From positions 7,564,001 to 7,628,000 of the forward strand of contig JAEVHH010000001.1 in assembly GCA_017607445.1 (NCBI GenBank): a DNA stretch of 64,000 nucleotides, given 5' to 3'. The DNA is from Histoplasma ohiense. Its lineage: Eukaryota > Ascomycota > Eurotiomycetes > Onygenales > Ajellomycetaceae. The notes under the pieces were generated by a model, which had not been told where the DNA came from, did not search any database, and saw nothing but the letters and a program-made list of their open reading frames with translations. The translations under genes were made by a program, and so were the position numbers. This document shows, piece after piece, positions 1 to 12,771 of this stretch (the first letter of the stretch is position 1; each line of letters starts with the position of its first letter).

Positions 1-249
1 TTCTTCGTCGAGTCATCAATTTACACTCATCTCGGTTTCACCCAACCCTATAATGCATTCCTATTCAGCATCTGTTCCACTCCCTTCTTCCTCTTCGTAG
101 TCTCCCAGGCCGTTAAATTCTTCATCCTCAACCGTTTTGTCCAGTCAAACCCCGGCGAAAGGGCGTCCGGGAATATATTGCCACCTAACAACAGTCATGC
201 CATCTGCACTCCTCTCTATCCCACAGATATTGCCCGCCATCTGGCATAA
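1..249 (+). CDS. C-terminal fragment of an unidentified membrane protein
   Basis: The frame is open from the first base of the window and closes with TAA at 247-249, giving 82 residues. A long hydrophobic stretch (AFLFSICSTPFFLFVV, about residues 20-35) looks like a membrane segment; it is followed by a polar tail containing a basic patch and a proline-rich end. This could be the last exon of a multi-pass protein whose body lies left of the window. I do not recognise the family. The uninterrupted frame and membrane character support it, but chance cannot be excluded at this length. Confidence 0.4.
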   Translation, partial: FFVESSIYTHLGFTQPYNAFLFSICSTPFFLFVVSQAVKFFILNRFVQSNPGERASGNILPPNNSHAICTPLYPTDIARHLA

Positions 250-1594
250 ATAGCCCGTTTTTCACCAACTTAATGGCCGTGTCTCAATCGTGCCCTTTCC
301 GATCTCAACGTCGGAGCTCTCATGATCGCAGACCTTATAGCTTCGGGGGTACTTTCAATATGCAATTTATGAAAATCCTAGACTTGTGTTATTTGATAAC
401 CCTCATCGTTTATGCGAGTCAAAAGCTCTTCTCAGGTATGTCTGCACAGATGGAAAATCCATGCCTAACCTGGGCAAGCAATGGGCTGCTGTTTTGGAGG
501 ATAGTAGATGTAAATTGTTGTAACGAAAATCCTATCTCATTTTGGAACCATCGTCAGAAGTACTACATATTTCTTCAGAGGAGGACGGAGTTCGCTGAAC
601 GCTGAGACGCGATGGAACTTAGCACAAAAATTAACGCTGCTCGTTGCTTGCTTGCTTCGCATTCCAAGCAACCCAGTCAATAGAATAAGTATAAGTCCGA
701 GTCCTCTAGTTAGAGGGAAAGGGATGGAGGTTATATAAGTTCACCGCGTGGTCCAAGTAGCCTCATAATTTTTGAACATTTTCCGCAACTAAGAGTCAAT
801 TTGGTTATCAATCAAGAACCAAGCCTTTGTGGCCAAGAAAGCCGTCCGGGAGAAGAATGGGATTAACGCTTTCAAGATAGCAGATCCAGCGGAGAGCTCT
901 TCAAAAGCACCAGGAATTGTTTAGGTGATTCAAAATGGGAGGCGGTAACCCTGCTTCCATTGGCTTGTTCAAGAAAATTCAAGGAGACCCAGCGGACTGG
1001 TTCCTTTCGTCAAAATTTGAATATACTAGTAACGTAATGACCCGGTTGGCTGCCAGGGCCATGCATGCCATGCCATGCCAATGATGCCATCCTCTACGGA
1101 GTAGACACAATGCAAGACGAGAAGCAGCTCCGGCTGTGGCTTGTGGAGGTTGTTTCAGCCTAGACCCAAAACGGCTAATGCATCGTCGACCATTCTTCCT
1201 TGAATTGAGCCGCCGCATGATTTGTCAGCAGCTGGATCACGCGCTAATCCCTTTCCGATGCGGCCCATCATCGCAAACGACATTGTCCACCGTTGTCTCC
1301 AACATTCCTCGCATTGCCCTGGCTCTTTGATTCCTCTTCTTTCGCCGTCTACGATCCCGTGTCAGCATCCAACACCGTTGGGATCAACTATCTCTCCATT
1401 TTCAGCCCGCTTTCTCCCCCTATTACCCCGCTAGCTTCTCCCGTTGCAACCCGTCATCGCACAACTACCCCGCCCGCGGTCCCTCACGATCACGATATTC
1501 ACTCCGCTCAACAACACCCACTTCCATGCGAGAGATTTAATACTGAAGGCGAACAGCTTGATTTCATTCGTCGTTTATTTCAGCATTCGCATCC
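250..1594. promoter_or_regulatory. Intergenic region and pyrimidine-rich leader of NCS1
   Basis: No convincing gene is seen. Short open frames here lack introns, family motifs or a plausible context. From about 1250 to 1590 the plus strand is strongly C/T-rich, as is usual for promoters and 5' leaders of fungal housekeeping genes, and it runs directly into the NCS1 start codon. Confidence 0.45.
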
Positions 1595-2652
1595 ATGGGG
1601 AAATCGTGAGACCCCTATCCTCCCTGAATGTTTCTCAGTGCCTGCCCCTATACATATCTCCCCCCGCCAAAAGGAAAGAAAAAAAAAAAAACCCCCTTTC
1701 ACCTGGCTCATGCAGGGCTCTCCGGTCCAACGTCTTCATAGGCTGGTCTACACTATTGGCTGAAGGCTTTCTCCCTATCGGTTCCTTTTGAAATCACATA
1801 ATGCACCTCTCTGTTGGTTGTATAGTGCTGTTGGAGAGAGCTCGACAAGCTCCAACCGTTGTAAATGATAGACTTGATAGCAAGTGCTAACCATTCGATC
1901 TTTTCTCATGAAGACAATCAAAACTTTCCCCTTCGCAACTGGACGAACTGCAGAAGTCAACTCACTTTGACAGAAAGGAACTACAACAATGGTACAAAGG
2001 TATTCATTTTTGTCACTGAACTCCCGGGGAATAACGACCTGTTATCAAGAGCTCCGTTCGTGTTTTTCTTGCTCACATATATTATTAAAATCATCCAGGT
2101 TTTCTAAAGGACTGCCCCTCTGGCACCTTGACGAAGGAAGAGTTCCAAAAAATCTACCGGCAATTCTTCCCCTTTGGTGACCCGTCCTCCTTCGCGAATT
2201 ACGTTTTTAGAGTTTTCGATTCTGATGAAAGCGGCATGATCGATTTTAAAGAATTCATTTGTGCATTGTCCATCACTTCAAGAGGACGAATGGAAGATAA
2301 ATTAGACTGGGCTTTCCAGTTATACGATATTGATGGTGATGGGAAAATAACCTATGACGAAATGCTGGCTATTGTCGAGGCTATATATAAGATGGTATAT
2401 CATCCTTGTTTCTATACAACCCTCAGCCCAAGTTTCTTTCATTTTTCACAATCTAATAACCCTGTGTCCTAGGTCGGTTCTATGGTCAAACTGCCTGAAG
2501 ACGAAGATACTCCCGAGAAACGTGTAAAGAAGATCTTCCGTATGATGGATAAGGACGAGAATGGAAGTTTAGACCTCGCGGAATTCAAGGAGGGAAGCAA
2601 GAAAGATGAGACCATCGTCAGCGCTTTGTCTCTGTATGATGGGCTAGTGTGA
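1595..2652 (+). CDS. ncs1: Neuronal calcium sensor 1 (frequenin)
   Basis: EF-hand calcium sensor that in fungi binds and activates phosphatidylinositol 4-kinase at Golgi and plasma membranes. Exons 1595-1605, 1914-1999, 2099-2394 and 2473-2652 give 190 residues, the standard length of the family. The first exon encodes only MGK plus two bases; the resulting MGKS N-terminus is an N-myristoylation signal. EF-hand loops are visible as DSDESGMIDFKE, DIDGDGKITYDE and DKDENGSLDLAE; the first hand, around the KDCPSG segment, is degenerate, as in all NCS proteins. Intron 1 (308 bp) has a perfect TGCTAAC branch site near 1885 and is long for this locus. Identification is secure; exon borders fit known family protein breaks. 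Confidence 0.95.
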
Positions 2653-4612
2653 TGACAAACATGACGTTGGCAGGGGATTCAACCAGACACTTGCCGCTGG
2701 CACACGCGTGGGTCTGCTATCAATTTACGTCCAGTCAGGACCGAGTGGTCGGTCTACTTTTGTTTTGTTTTTTTGAATGATGCTTTTTTCTGTCTTACAC
2801 TTTTAAATGGCTTTTGGATTTTATTTAAAGGGCGCTTTTGGCTAGTTGTTTGTCTGGTTTATGCAGTACGATGCCGTACGCAGCCCCTTTTCCACACATC
2901 CTCGATGCTTACATTTCCAAATCACTACTACCACCTACCCTTTTCCTCAATCTCGCTTCCACACACTGTCATAGCCGCCATTTTCCACCCATCTATTACT
3001 TGGGGGATTGCGGTTTCCTTATCACGATTTCCGGTGTGACATGTGCCATGATGTCAATGTTTTTATTATGATATGAAGAAGTGTTTGAACTATTGTGTAT
3101 TTCCCGTCCATTTCTTCGTTCTTTTTTTCCATTATCTCAGCGCTGCGATGTGCTGCATGACAAAAGACTTACCCACTCCGCCACGCTTTCAATCTACGTG
3201 CTGCCTATTGTTTATCTCTTGCGTACATGTTTCTATGTCTTTATATTGTTTTTGCCACATCACCAGTCGGACCAGTCTCAGCCGGGAATGATTCACTTCG
3301 CTTTTTGTTTCTATGCCTCATCTATTAGTTTCCCTTTTTATCATTTCTATAAGTCTGTAATCTTGGTGGTTTCTATTTTTGTAGTGGATATGACTAGAAA
3401 AAAGACTGATCTTTTCCCGAATATGGTTTCCTCCTTCTCTACTCTGATTTCTCTTCTTGTCGCCCTCATCAAAAATGCCATATCCCCGGCTCAGGAACAA
3501 TGCGGTTTGTTGGCTAGCCCATCCGGATATTTACCTGTACTCTCTCTGTCACGGCCTAGAGCGCTGACAGTTCCTCTTTCAGTTCTTTTAAAATTCAACG
3601 ATACTGACTCCCCTGGACCTCTATCCCGTCACTGCACCATGGACAGCTAGCCGACAGACAGTTCAGTCCTGTATTTAACCCCCCACCACCATAACCATAC
3701 TTAGAGAAAGGAAGAGAATACGTTTTTTTTAAAAAAAACAACCCTCAAGTTCATGGAAACCAGACTCTCTGCTCCGTTCTGATGGGTCGGCTGCCGTCGT
3801 CGGGTCGATTGACGCATGGATTTCAACGAAAAGAAACGCCCGAAGAGCGTTGGCAGACGTTACCATCCTGTGGTGTGGGGTTTCTAGATGGCTGTGGGAA
3901 ATTAGACAATACGTTAATTAATACAATGCCGTTCTTCGGAGTGAAGTGGAGTTTCCATGAAGTAGAATCCTCAATCAAAATGAGGTAAACTACGGAAACG
4001 CGGCGCTGAAGGCGGATAAACACACTCGAAGTGCAGTACAGCACATTGACGGAGAGGAAAAATTGGCTGTTTTCGGCAAAAATGGATCGACAAATGCGGC
4101 AAACGTATGGAGTTTTGAAGTTAGTGCCTGGAGAGTAAGAGAATAGAAGGGAAAAATTCCGGAACCACAGTATAAAGTAAACACAACAGTGATAGGAGTA
4201 AATATGTACAGAATAGCTCGAAGCAATTTCCAAAGCAAATATTGTTGAACGCCAGGGGAAAAGCTAGAATGGCAAAGCAAACCCCGTTTCTCTTTATTTT
4301 AAAATGTGAGAAAATGAATGGAACTACTGCGCTCCCTCTGGCTAACACGGATAAGTATGAGTACGGAGTGAGGAATCGCAATGTGGTCTATAACCGAAAG
4401 AGTAAACGCTTGCTGAAAGAATTTTCCTAGAGAACGATGCATTCGACAGATATCCTACATTAGCATTACATAGCGCCGATGGACCAAAATCTAGTACTAC
4501 GCTTTTGGCCACAGCAATGGTATGGTTCGGAGTAAAATAATTGAGTGGGTCGGAGATGGATAATGCCGATTTGCCATGAGGTACAGGGTTAAGTCGAAAA
4601 GGTTGTCCAATT
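2653..4612. other. Gene-free 2 kb between the 3' ends of two convergent genes
   Basis: Holds the 3' flanks of NCS1 (+) and EMP70 (-). The plus strand is T/C-rich from 2750 to 3500. A 189-codon open frame at 3081-3650 is hydrophobic only because of that composition and has no recognisable domain. Short A/T runs occur near 3725. Nothing else is seen. Confidence 0.5.
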
Positions 4613-6800
4613 TTAATCAACCTTAATAGACCGATAGATGCGCTGGACAAATATCCAGCTCGCAATTAGACCAATGGAGCCTGCAATTTGAAAAGGAAGT
4701 TAGTATTCGTCGTAAAGGGGGAGAATTTTGGAAATAAAAAGTGGAAGAGTTGACACCCATTGTTACCAAATAAAGGGGGGGAAAAAAAATCGACATACCA
4801 GTCAATATAAATACCAAAAATGCTATAAGAGCAGAATATCCCAAATACAACACCGCACCCGTCAACCCGCCAAAGCTCACCCGGGTAGCCCAGAAGATAA
4901 GCGCGTTCAAAAATACGTATCCGCCGGTCATCCCCGCACCCATAAAGGCCCGCCAGTGCCAGCGGTAATCCTCAGCGCATAAGAGGAAATACACGAGAAG
5001 AATTGTAGTTGCCGCTGAAGTAACGATCATGAGACCGTAGCAGAGGAAGAGGAATCCAAACATATAATAGATTTTACTCGTCCAAAGGGAATGCATGATG
5101 AAGTAAAGCTCAACGAATATAGCAGCGAATGGGAGGAGCCCTGTAATGAGGGTTGACGGCAAGGGGCGGAGGGAGCCCACCGCTGGTGGGATTTGACGAG
5201 GGATTTGGTTGGTTCTGGTTGGGCCTTCGATAGCCTACAGCGGAAACAATCAGCAAGAGAAAATATTTTAAGAAGGCCCGACGTGAGGTAGCCATACCGG
5301 CTGCTTCAATCCGATCCAGCTGCCTGCGACACTAAGAGGAACGCTGATAACAAACCATATCAGAACGGTGATGAGCATGGTTGTGAACGGGACAGCGCCG
5401 CTGGACCCCTTGAACCAGACGAAGAGGTTTAAGAAGAAAAATACTGAGAAGACAAGTCCAGGGGTTAGAACTGGTGTGAGAATTATGAGTTTTTTCCAAG
5501 ATTCGCCGCCGAACGACTTGTACGCCCTTGCAGCGACGTAACCACCGACAAACCCGAGGAAAGTATAAAGGATCAATATAACTGTCCCCAAGAATCCACG
5601 ATTTGCAGGGGAAAGTAATCCGAACAACGCAAAAACTAATAGCAGATTAGTCACGCTCGACACAAGAAACCTAGTTAGAAAATATGAATGTCACTTACTG
5701 ACTGTGATGCCAGTCATCACGAACAGTTGTGCGCCATTGCCCAAGAATACGCTAAGTAGAAGGAGGTGCCTTGGACAGCGGAAAACGTCCCCATGGACCA
5801 GCTTCCATCCAGAATCTTCTTGAATTCCATCCTCAACAGTCGCGGAGGTGTCATTCAGATCGTCCAAAGTGATCATATCCAACCTGTTATATCTCGCAAT
5901 GTCTTTTTTCAAAGCGCGGAGCAAGATCGTGCTCACCAACGCGACAAGCAACATGACAAATACAGCGGAGTAGATGAGGGAGTACCAATGGACATTCGGG
6001 TCGAAGACATGAAGGTATTTGTCCCAACGAGTTGCCCACACGGTGGAGGATTCTCTCCAGAACACACCGTATGTCCATGTAACTGTGGTATCACCATCTT
6101 CGTTGAGAACGACTGGAGGTCCATTCTGGTTGCATTCCGCCTGTCCATTAACAATTTTGTTGTTCTTTCGCGATTCTGGGACTACCAGGACACCAACAAC
6201 ACGGTATTTAATTCCCTTCCCTAGGCCGCTAACTGTGTGATAGTCGATTAAAATATTATAGTGGTTGTTAAGGATTGCCTGGCCATCATCGTCCACAGAG
6301 CCTAGGGCGAATCCAGGGCTATAGAATTCTGTTTCTGTTTGGTCGTCGATATTGATCTGGGCAGCTGGGAGTCCGTCGATCAACCAGTTAATATTATACT
6401 GCTGCCATATCCGGCGGTTAACGAATTTGCTGCTCTTAATGTCAAATTTCACTTCGGAACACAAGGGCTTGCAAGTTTCATTTTTCGCCATGTGTAGTTC
6501 GAAAGGAGAGGTGCGGATGCGGTCTCCAAATATTATGCTGCCTAGCGACTCCCGAACGTCTTTTGGGCCATCTTTTGGTTGGCAAAAGTGGAAAGCCGGA
6601 TGATAATAGTCGTAGGGGATAACAGAATGAAGCTGCTCATCAAGTTCAGATATCGCTGGGGTTAGGCGGTTAACCTGGAGTGGGACCAGTTGTCCTTGAT
6701 CGTATGATGTTGGCGCGACACCTGGAAGATAGAAGGCGGAGGACAGGTGTGGAAAAAGGAGGGCGAAAGAGAGAAGCTGCAGCTTCTTAGGAGACAGCAT
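4613..6800 (-). CDS. EMP70: Transmembrane 9 superfamily (Emp70/TMN2) protein
   Basis: Endosome/Golgi nonaspanin, involved in endomembrane sorting and adhesion phenotypes. Exons (minus strand) 5699-6800, 5298-5635, 4799-5234 and 4613-4680 encode 647 residues. The chosen ATG at 6800 gives a clean signal peptide (LLSFALLFPHLSSA); an in-frame ATG at 6848 would place polar residues in front. A luminal domain of about 270 residues is followed by nine hydrophobic segments, including the family hallmarks SPANRG and FGGESWKK. The C-terminus RSIKVD carries the KxD/E motif known in TM9 proteins for COPI-dependent Golgi retention. Intron 1 uses donor GTAAGT and acceptor ATTAG at 5636, which restores the conserved join GITVIFALFGLLSPANRG; the alternative upstream acceptor would insert foreign residues. 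Confidence 0.93.
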
Positions 6801-8006
6801 TTTCAGACGGTTGTCTATTAGACGCAAGTCAACTTCAGCATTGATCAAGGCAAGTCTTACGGATTGATAACGTTACATACTAAGAAACTCGGAGCCGTTT
6901 TAGTACACCATGTGTGCTATTTAAGGGGGGGGGCGGGGAGCCAATATATTTACAACACTAAGATTTTGGGAAAAGATCAATAATAAAGAGGATATAAACT
7001 GTGAAATAGAGTGCCCTGAGTATGGGACTTGATCAGAGTAGTATGAATGGTTCAAGTTGGATGTTTGTTGTCGGTTTCTTGAAGATTTGCACAGGGCTTG
7101 TTTGCATTAAAAACACGTGATCCAGGGGATCACCCTGAAAGTACGCAGCATACAGCGTACATCGTCTTCAATATATGATAAAGCACACAGTCGAATTTCA
7201 GCGGTGTCCGACTGCTCCTTCACAAAGGACAAGGCGTAGGCAGAACTAGTCGATTTTCCTATCCATTCCATCTTTCTGAACCGCGCATCACTCTTGACCT
7301 TCAACCTGAGGGATAAATTACTCTTCTTACTGCTTGCCCTTGAGATTGACACTTTTTCGGGCCATACGTTGAGACCATTTATCAGAGAATTAATAAGCTT
7401 TAGGAAATGCTTGGATCTTTGAGGGTTGGGAGAAATTCGATATCATATTCCACCACTAGAATTTACCATATACTCTGAGAAATATGAAAATGGGAGATCG
7501 AAATCGCCTTTGGAAAACTAAATACAGAGGTCAGCACCCTTGAGGGAGACAACCCCCCACAAAAGATAGTTGTAATTTAAGCGAACAGGCCGCCTTGACA
7601 GAGTCCCATATGCTGCTAGCAGCTTTGAGGAAAGCGAATCCATCAGAAGTGAACCCTTGCGAAAGGACACAATGTAAATGGACAGGAGGTTAGGGTAGTC
7701 TGAGTATTCATCAAAAAAGTGAGATACATGGTATGGTGCAGCTCACCACGGTCAGATCAACAACTGATAGTTTAACAGAAATATAACAAAGGGCATAGGT
7801 GAATCATACCGCCGCTCAAATGGGTATCACATCGGCGGAAAAATCCAATAAACTTAAAAAGAAAAAGTATGCGCAGCATCTCCTGGAGAAAATCTACTAT
7901 ATCATGACACACCGTCGTTGCACCTTGCTAGCTTGGATGACGGAACGGCCCGCAACAGGGAGAAAAGCCCAGTCATGAATAAAATGGAAAAATTAAGAGA
8001 TGACAT
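6801..8006. other. Intergenic region upstream of EMP70
   Basis: Contains the EMP70 promoter and the 3' flank of the Thp1-like gene. It includes a G-run near 6926-6935. Short open frames around 7107-7352 show no domain. No RNA gene or repeat was recognised. Confidence 0.4.
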
Positions 8007-10082
8007 CTAACTTCCCAGAGCGCCTACGGGTCTTGCTCCGCTTAGGTTGACTACACGTCCGCCCATCCCTCCTGCGGGACTGGCCAACGACCCTCCCGTG
8101 CTATTGCCGAATCCTGGGTTCGATGCTGGTTTCACCCAGCCGGGAACTTGGTCATCTTCGCTTTCTCTAGCATAAATAGTTCTCCATACATTAGGGAACC
8201 CCGTAGGAAGGGATCCCTTAACGCGCGCTCCTGGGATAGCGAAGCGCGGGTTCTTATGAGTCAAGTAGCCACGCATCAGATCTTGTACAAGAAGCGAGGC
8301 AAGGACTGATTCGAGATCGCGCATCAGTGGTGAAGGGGACTCTGGGCCCTTTTCACCGTCTGACACCTTTCCTTCACTTGTTATATACGACAGAGCGTCG
8401 GAGGCAAGATTGTCCGAATCTTGGTCTTCAGGAGCTACATCATCAGGCAAATCATTTTCGCCAGTCACAAGCACCCATTCCCCATCACGGTCGAAATATC
8501 CGTCAGGTTGAAAATAATCGTCGTAATCGGAAGAGGAATTGGCTGTAGCATCATTAACGACCATGTCTGGCTTAGCGAAATCGCGATCGGCTGCGAAAGA
8601 GAAGAGCCGCTTCGCTTGAGATGGGGGCGATGTTTGCAGAATTTGTCCAGGGTGCCTCATAGCGGAAGGCGATTGCGTTGCATGCTTGGACCAGCGTGAT
8701 TCTATCCACATAATTGCTCCCTCCAGTTTACTAAGATAGAGAAATGGAGGAGGCCCTCTTTGGGCCTGGGCTTTCTGATCTCCGTGAAAGCCAGAGAAGA
8801 TGAATACCTTCCTGGCGAGGGAGCGCCAAACAAGAATCTCACATCTATTTCGTAATTGGAGCAAAATCCCTTTGCGAGCAAAAAAATCTGCATGGGGAGA
8901 GTCAACATCCAGGTAAGATCGAAAAGCACCCAGATCGCCGCTTGCAATGATCTGACAAATAGGTAAAAACACATCGTCAAAGCCCTTGGATTCTGGTCGC
9001 TCGAGTAGAGTTCGGGAGGGGAAGCGCCCCAGGATAATGTTACATGGTATCAAATAGGTTAAGATGAGGCGTCGTTGTTGCAGTGCTTGCCTGTGGCATT
9101 GGTTATATGCTGCCTGCAATGCGGTTTGAGCCGGGAAGAAAAGGTTATTCGAAAAAAGGTATCGCCCCAAGTAGTAAAGGTAGGTGACCCTTTGCGAGGC
9201 GGGGAAATGAGAAAGAGGGGGAGATTGGGCATTGATACTCGCAAACATCTGTTCAGCATTCCGAAGTTTGCCGCACTGTTCGAGACAAGTTAGGAACATG
9301 GCGAGTAAGCAAATAAAAAAGTGCAAGAAAAATCACCTTGAATAAAAGCTTCAAACACAAATTTGCCATCAAGTAGATTCCAACGCGTTTCCCTTCTGGC
9401 TTCCCTTGTGCACCAACTGCCCCGCTCCTATCAGTAAGGCATTTGATAAAAGCTTCACGGACAACGTTCGCGGATTTCTCAACGAGGGTCACCTTCTCCG
9501 TTGCTTCGTCCGTTCCAATTGACTCCTTTAGGAGATGTGAGACCAATTCCGGCCGATGGTCTAAGCCAATCGCTAGCTTCGCGAGCACTTTTGAGAGATA
9601 AAGGACCGTAGGCAGGACGACGACTCCCATTTGACTATCGCTCAGGGCTATAACGCATTGACTATACAGCAAAAGGATCCAGAAATAAACGATTAGTTAG
9701 AAAAGGATTTAAATTTTAGAAGGGAACGCATTGCGACATACTTTAAGAGAGCTTTTAGTAAATCGTAAGTATCCAAAAGGTTGTCGACATTGACGTCCCT
9801 TACGAATGTAAAGTACTGTCGCAAAAATAAGGGAAATGCGGACCAGGAACTACCTGGTGGAACCGCGGACTCGCATTTTCCTAGAAGTTGGTCATCGTTA
9901 TTTGCGCTTTGTGGATATTGACTCTTCAGCTCCGCAACCATATCATGGTATACAGGTGGCAATGGAGGTTCAATCTGGAGATAATCCTGTAGCTTAGCTC
10001 CATTGCGATCCCTTATGAGCTCCATAATGTTTGCGATGAAGCTGTCCACAACTGGAGTCCCTCCAGAAGATGCGCCCCACAT
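8007..10082 (-). CDS. PCI-domain protein of the Thp1/PCID2/CSN12 family
   Basis: Probable TREX-2 type subunit, linking transcription to mRNA export, or a close CSN12-like relative. Exons 9742-10082, 9337-9661 and 8007-9275 give 644 residues. The helical repeat region contains RVTYLYYLGRYLF and RRLILTYLIPCNIILGRFPS, the conserved core of this family, followed by the winged-helix part (DFFARKGILLQLRNRCEILV, about residue 360). Fungi-specific features are an acidic, serine-rich insert of roughly 150 residues and a glycine-rich tail. I prefer the ATG at 10082 because fungal relatives start a few residues before the segment VDSFIANIMELIRDRNGAKL. On the minus strand upstream, a GTAAGT donor near 10333 and an AG at 10250 could bound a leader intron. 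The exact family member is less sure than the PCI assignment. Confidence 0.8.
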
Positions 10083-11464
10083 CTTGAAAAGAGAAGCAAC
10101 ACACTCGTAAAGCCGAAAAGTGTGGTTTGGAGTGAAGCGCGAAGTGCGATGGGGGAGCACGGAGAGGTTGAAACGCTTTGTGATCTCTTCAATCCATCGA
10201 TGGATATGGTCGAATAATGTCAGAGGATATGAAGGCAGCACGCATAGCAGCCTGGTCCCTTTATCATGTTAAGCCACGGATGATTGATTCCAATGGTTTG
10301 CGGCATGGCTTATATTGGCATATCGATAACTTACCTGCTAGAGGAGAGTTTGAAGAGGCGATATTTAAACTAAACATTCAATCCACCTACCAATGCATGC
10401 ACAAATCTTCATTTGTTCATCCACCTTCAATATTCAATAACATGCACCACAAAGCAATATACAAGCAGCAATTGATGATTTGAATTCACAATTATTTCTA
10501 ATTACACTTAACTGCTAAAAAAGTATGGAATCAGTTGATATACGCTGGTATTATAATACTGGAGTATAGATACAAGCATGCTTTGGTCACAACATAATAC
10601 ATTTCATGAAGATAAGAACTTGAATGTATAGGATTCATCAAAGTTGTATATTCACCACCAAGTATCAGTACATATAATGGAGTATCTATTCAATCTATGC
10701 TATGAAAATGTGATCAGCGCTTACAAGGCATCCTGTTACAAATTGATTTAGACGAATCTGTGTGGAATGGAACAATAATAATCCTGGCCATAAAGGGCCT
10801 ACCATGTCACATCCTACGAAAGACTCCAGTTACTCTTATAAGAGTGGAGATATTTAACTCTTGATGGAGGTGGAAGCTTGGTTGATTGTAACTATCTCAT
10901 CCCAGTGGCCCGTGGTCTTATCCGTGCGCTGGTGAATCCAGCTCGGATCGAATGTGAATCAACCAGCTCATGTCCAGACATGTGCAACAGCCGACTGGCT
11001 CATGATGCTGAAAATATCTAGCCAACAATTTCTACCATCGAAGCGGCCCACGAGCTGAGAGACTTGATGGCAGTAAACCTGTCGCCAACAAAAAAACTCA
11101 TGCGGGATAATGTGGAAGAAATTGATAAATTGAACACCTCATGTATGAAGAACGGAAATAGGATTGGCAAGCATGTCTAGCTGCTATCGCAGAGAAAATC
11201 AACTAATACTATGGACATGGCGTGTCTCCGCTGCGAGACGCTGTTCACGGAACAGATGGGAAAAATAGATGGGACATGTGCTTCGTCAAGATGGCTAGAA
11301 TAAAAGAAAGCAAAGAACAAGGAAACAATGCTCTTATAGAAGGGCATGCCCGAGTTGATTTAAATATCCCACTGAGCTGCCATTAATGAGAGAAACTGAA
11401 AAATCCATACGGAAATAAGGAGAAAGAAAAGGAGAACCGTAAAATAGTTGGGAAATCGAGCACA
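10083..11464. other. AT-rich intergenic region
   Basis: From about 10360 to 10780 the sequence is very AT-rich, poor in CG dinucleotides and interrupted by stops in all frames. The part from 10860 to 11440 is of average composition without a recognisable gene. Promoter/leader of the PCI gene and 3' flank of UBC7 lie at its ends. Confidence 0.4.
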
Positions 11465-12137
11465 TCAGTCCTCCCCCAGGCTCTGTCTCACGCATTGCCT
11501 TACCCTCTTCTTGAATTCTTTCGGATCCTCACGCCAAAGCCTTGCAGCTTCCACATTTGCCGGACTCTCATCGTTGGGACTAGAGAGCATGCTGATTACG
11601 CTTAGGAGGATAGTCTCAGGTGTCTGTACTGGCGACCAGCGCTCGGCAGCAGACTCGTAACCGTATCTGTCGTCTTCTGGAGGATGAAGAATAGATATAC
11701 AGACTTCACCGGTGGCATAGACTAGAGGAGTTTTTTGTCAGATAGAGGATGGAGCCGATCTAAATATACAGTGCAGGTACGTACTATTGGGGTGAAATAT
11801 TGGTGTTTCAAATTTCATCGTGGGCGGCATATGGGGATACTCGGGGGGAAAAGATAGTCGAGCGCAGAAAAAGCCACCTAAAGTAAATAGATTTGATATT
11901 TATGTCCTGTTAATGAGCGAGTTTGAAACGAATTCCACTTTCAGGTACAGTGTAGCCCACCGGGCAAATGCTTCACGTACCACCATAAAATTTACACTCA
12001 TCTGAGATCATGAGCATAACCTCCCATTCAAATATGTTATCGTTTGCCAAACCACAACTAATCCCCGGGATATCCTTATCCGTTTGCATCTGCTTCAATT
12101 GGCGGCTGAGCAACCCTGCTGCGGCGGAAGTGGCCAT
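11465..12137 (-). CDS. ubc7: Ubiquitin-conjugating enzyme E2, Ubc7/UBE2G2 type
   Basis: E2 of endoplasmic-reticulum-associated degradation, working with Hrd1/Doa10-type ligases and a Cue1-type anchor. Exons 11981-12137, 11785-11877 and 11465-11721 encode 168 residues. The UBC fold runs through the whole protein: the PEYPHMPP loop, the HPN tripeptide, and the catalytic cysteine at residue 91 in GEVCISIL. The acidic insertion directly after it (HPPEDDRYGYESAAERWSP) is diagnostic for the Ubc7/Cdc34 branch, and the absence of a long acidic tail excludes Cdc34. All three exons join without loss of frame. Confidence 0.95.
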
Positions 12138-12771
12138 GATGTAATATTCACAGTACAGTGGTAACAACTAGCCAAGGTGCGGCTTGAAGAAATCTGAAGC
12201 GGGGTTTGGTTTTGAATTATCTGCTTTGTCCACCACACCACGCAGCGGGGGCTGGAGAAAGCTGCAGTAATGATTAAGTATTATGCAAAGTAGCGGTGAT
12301 TTGCTGAGATAGCTGCGGTTTATTTCAACTGAGAGGTTGGTTAGGGTCCATATTGGTCACATGCCCTACATGAAGCCAGCATTACTTAATCAGTTATTCC
12401 ACTTAGTTATGTGCAAAAAATACATTCATTTGTACGGAATTTGCCAAAGGTTTACAGAATGTCTTAAGAGATCCAGCCAGGTAATAAATTTATTTCGCAA
12501 CATACAATAAAAGATCGTCTCGCAACCATATCAATAACGGCGAGGAAGGATGGGATAAATACATATCAACGAATCAAAAATACAAAGAGCGTTGGAGCAA
12601 TCAAGATATCGGGATTTGGAAGTTACATGCGTTAAATCAACATGATGTTCCCTTGATTTGGGCAGGTGGGCGCAGAGTATCAGAAAAGTAGTGCTGATCT
12701 TACGAGCTATAGTCACAGACGGCCAGCCGCTGACAATAGCCGTAAATCTGTCTGATGATAAACAGAGGAAC
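12138..12771. other. Intergenic region between two minus-strand genes
   Basis: Holds the UBC7 promoter side (12138 to about 12400) and the 3' flank of the membrane-protein gene. I see no gene or repeat. Confidence 0.4.

Noticed and set aside
3081..3650. 189-codon open frame on the plus strand in the NCS1-EMP70 gap
   Set aside because: Hydrophobic and Phe/Leu/Ser-rich only because the DNA is T/C-rich; no domain, signal peptide pattern or splice extension.
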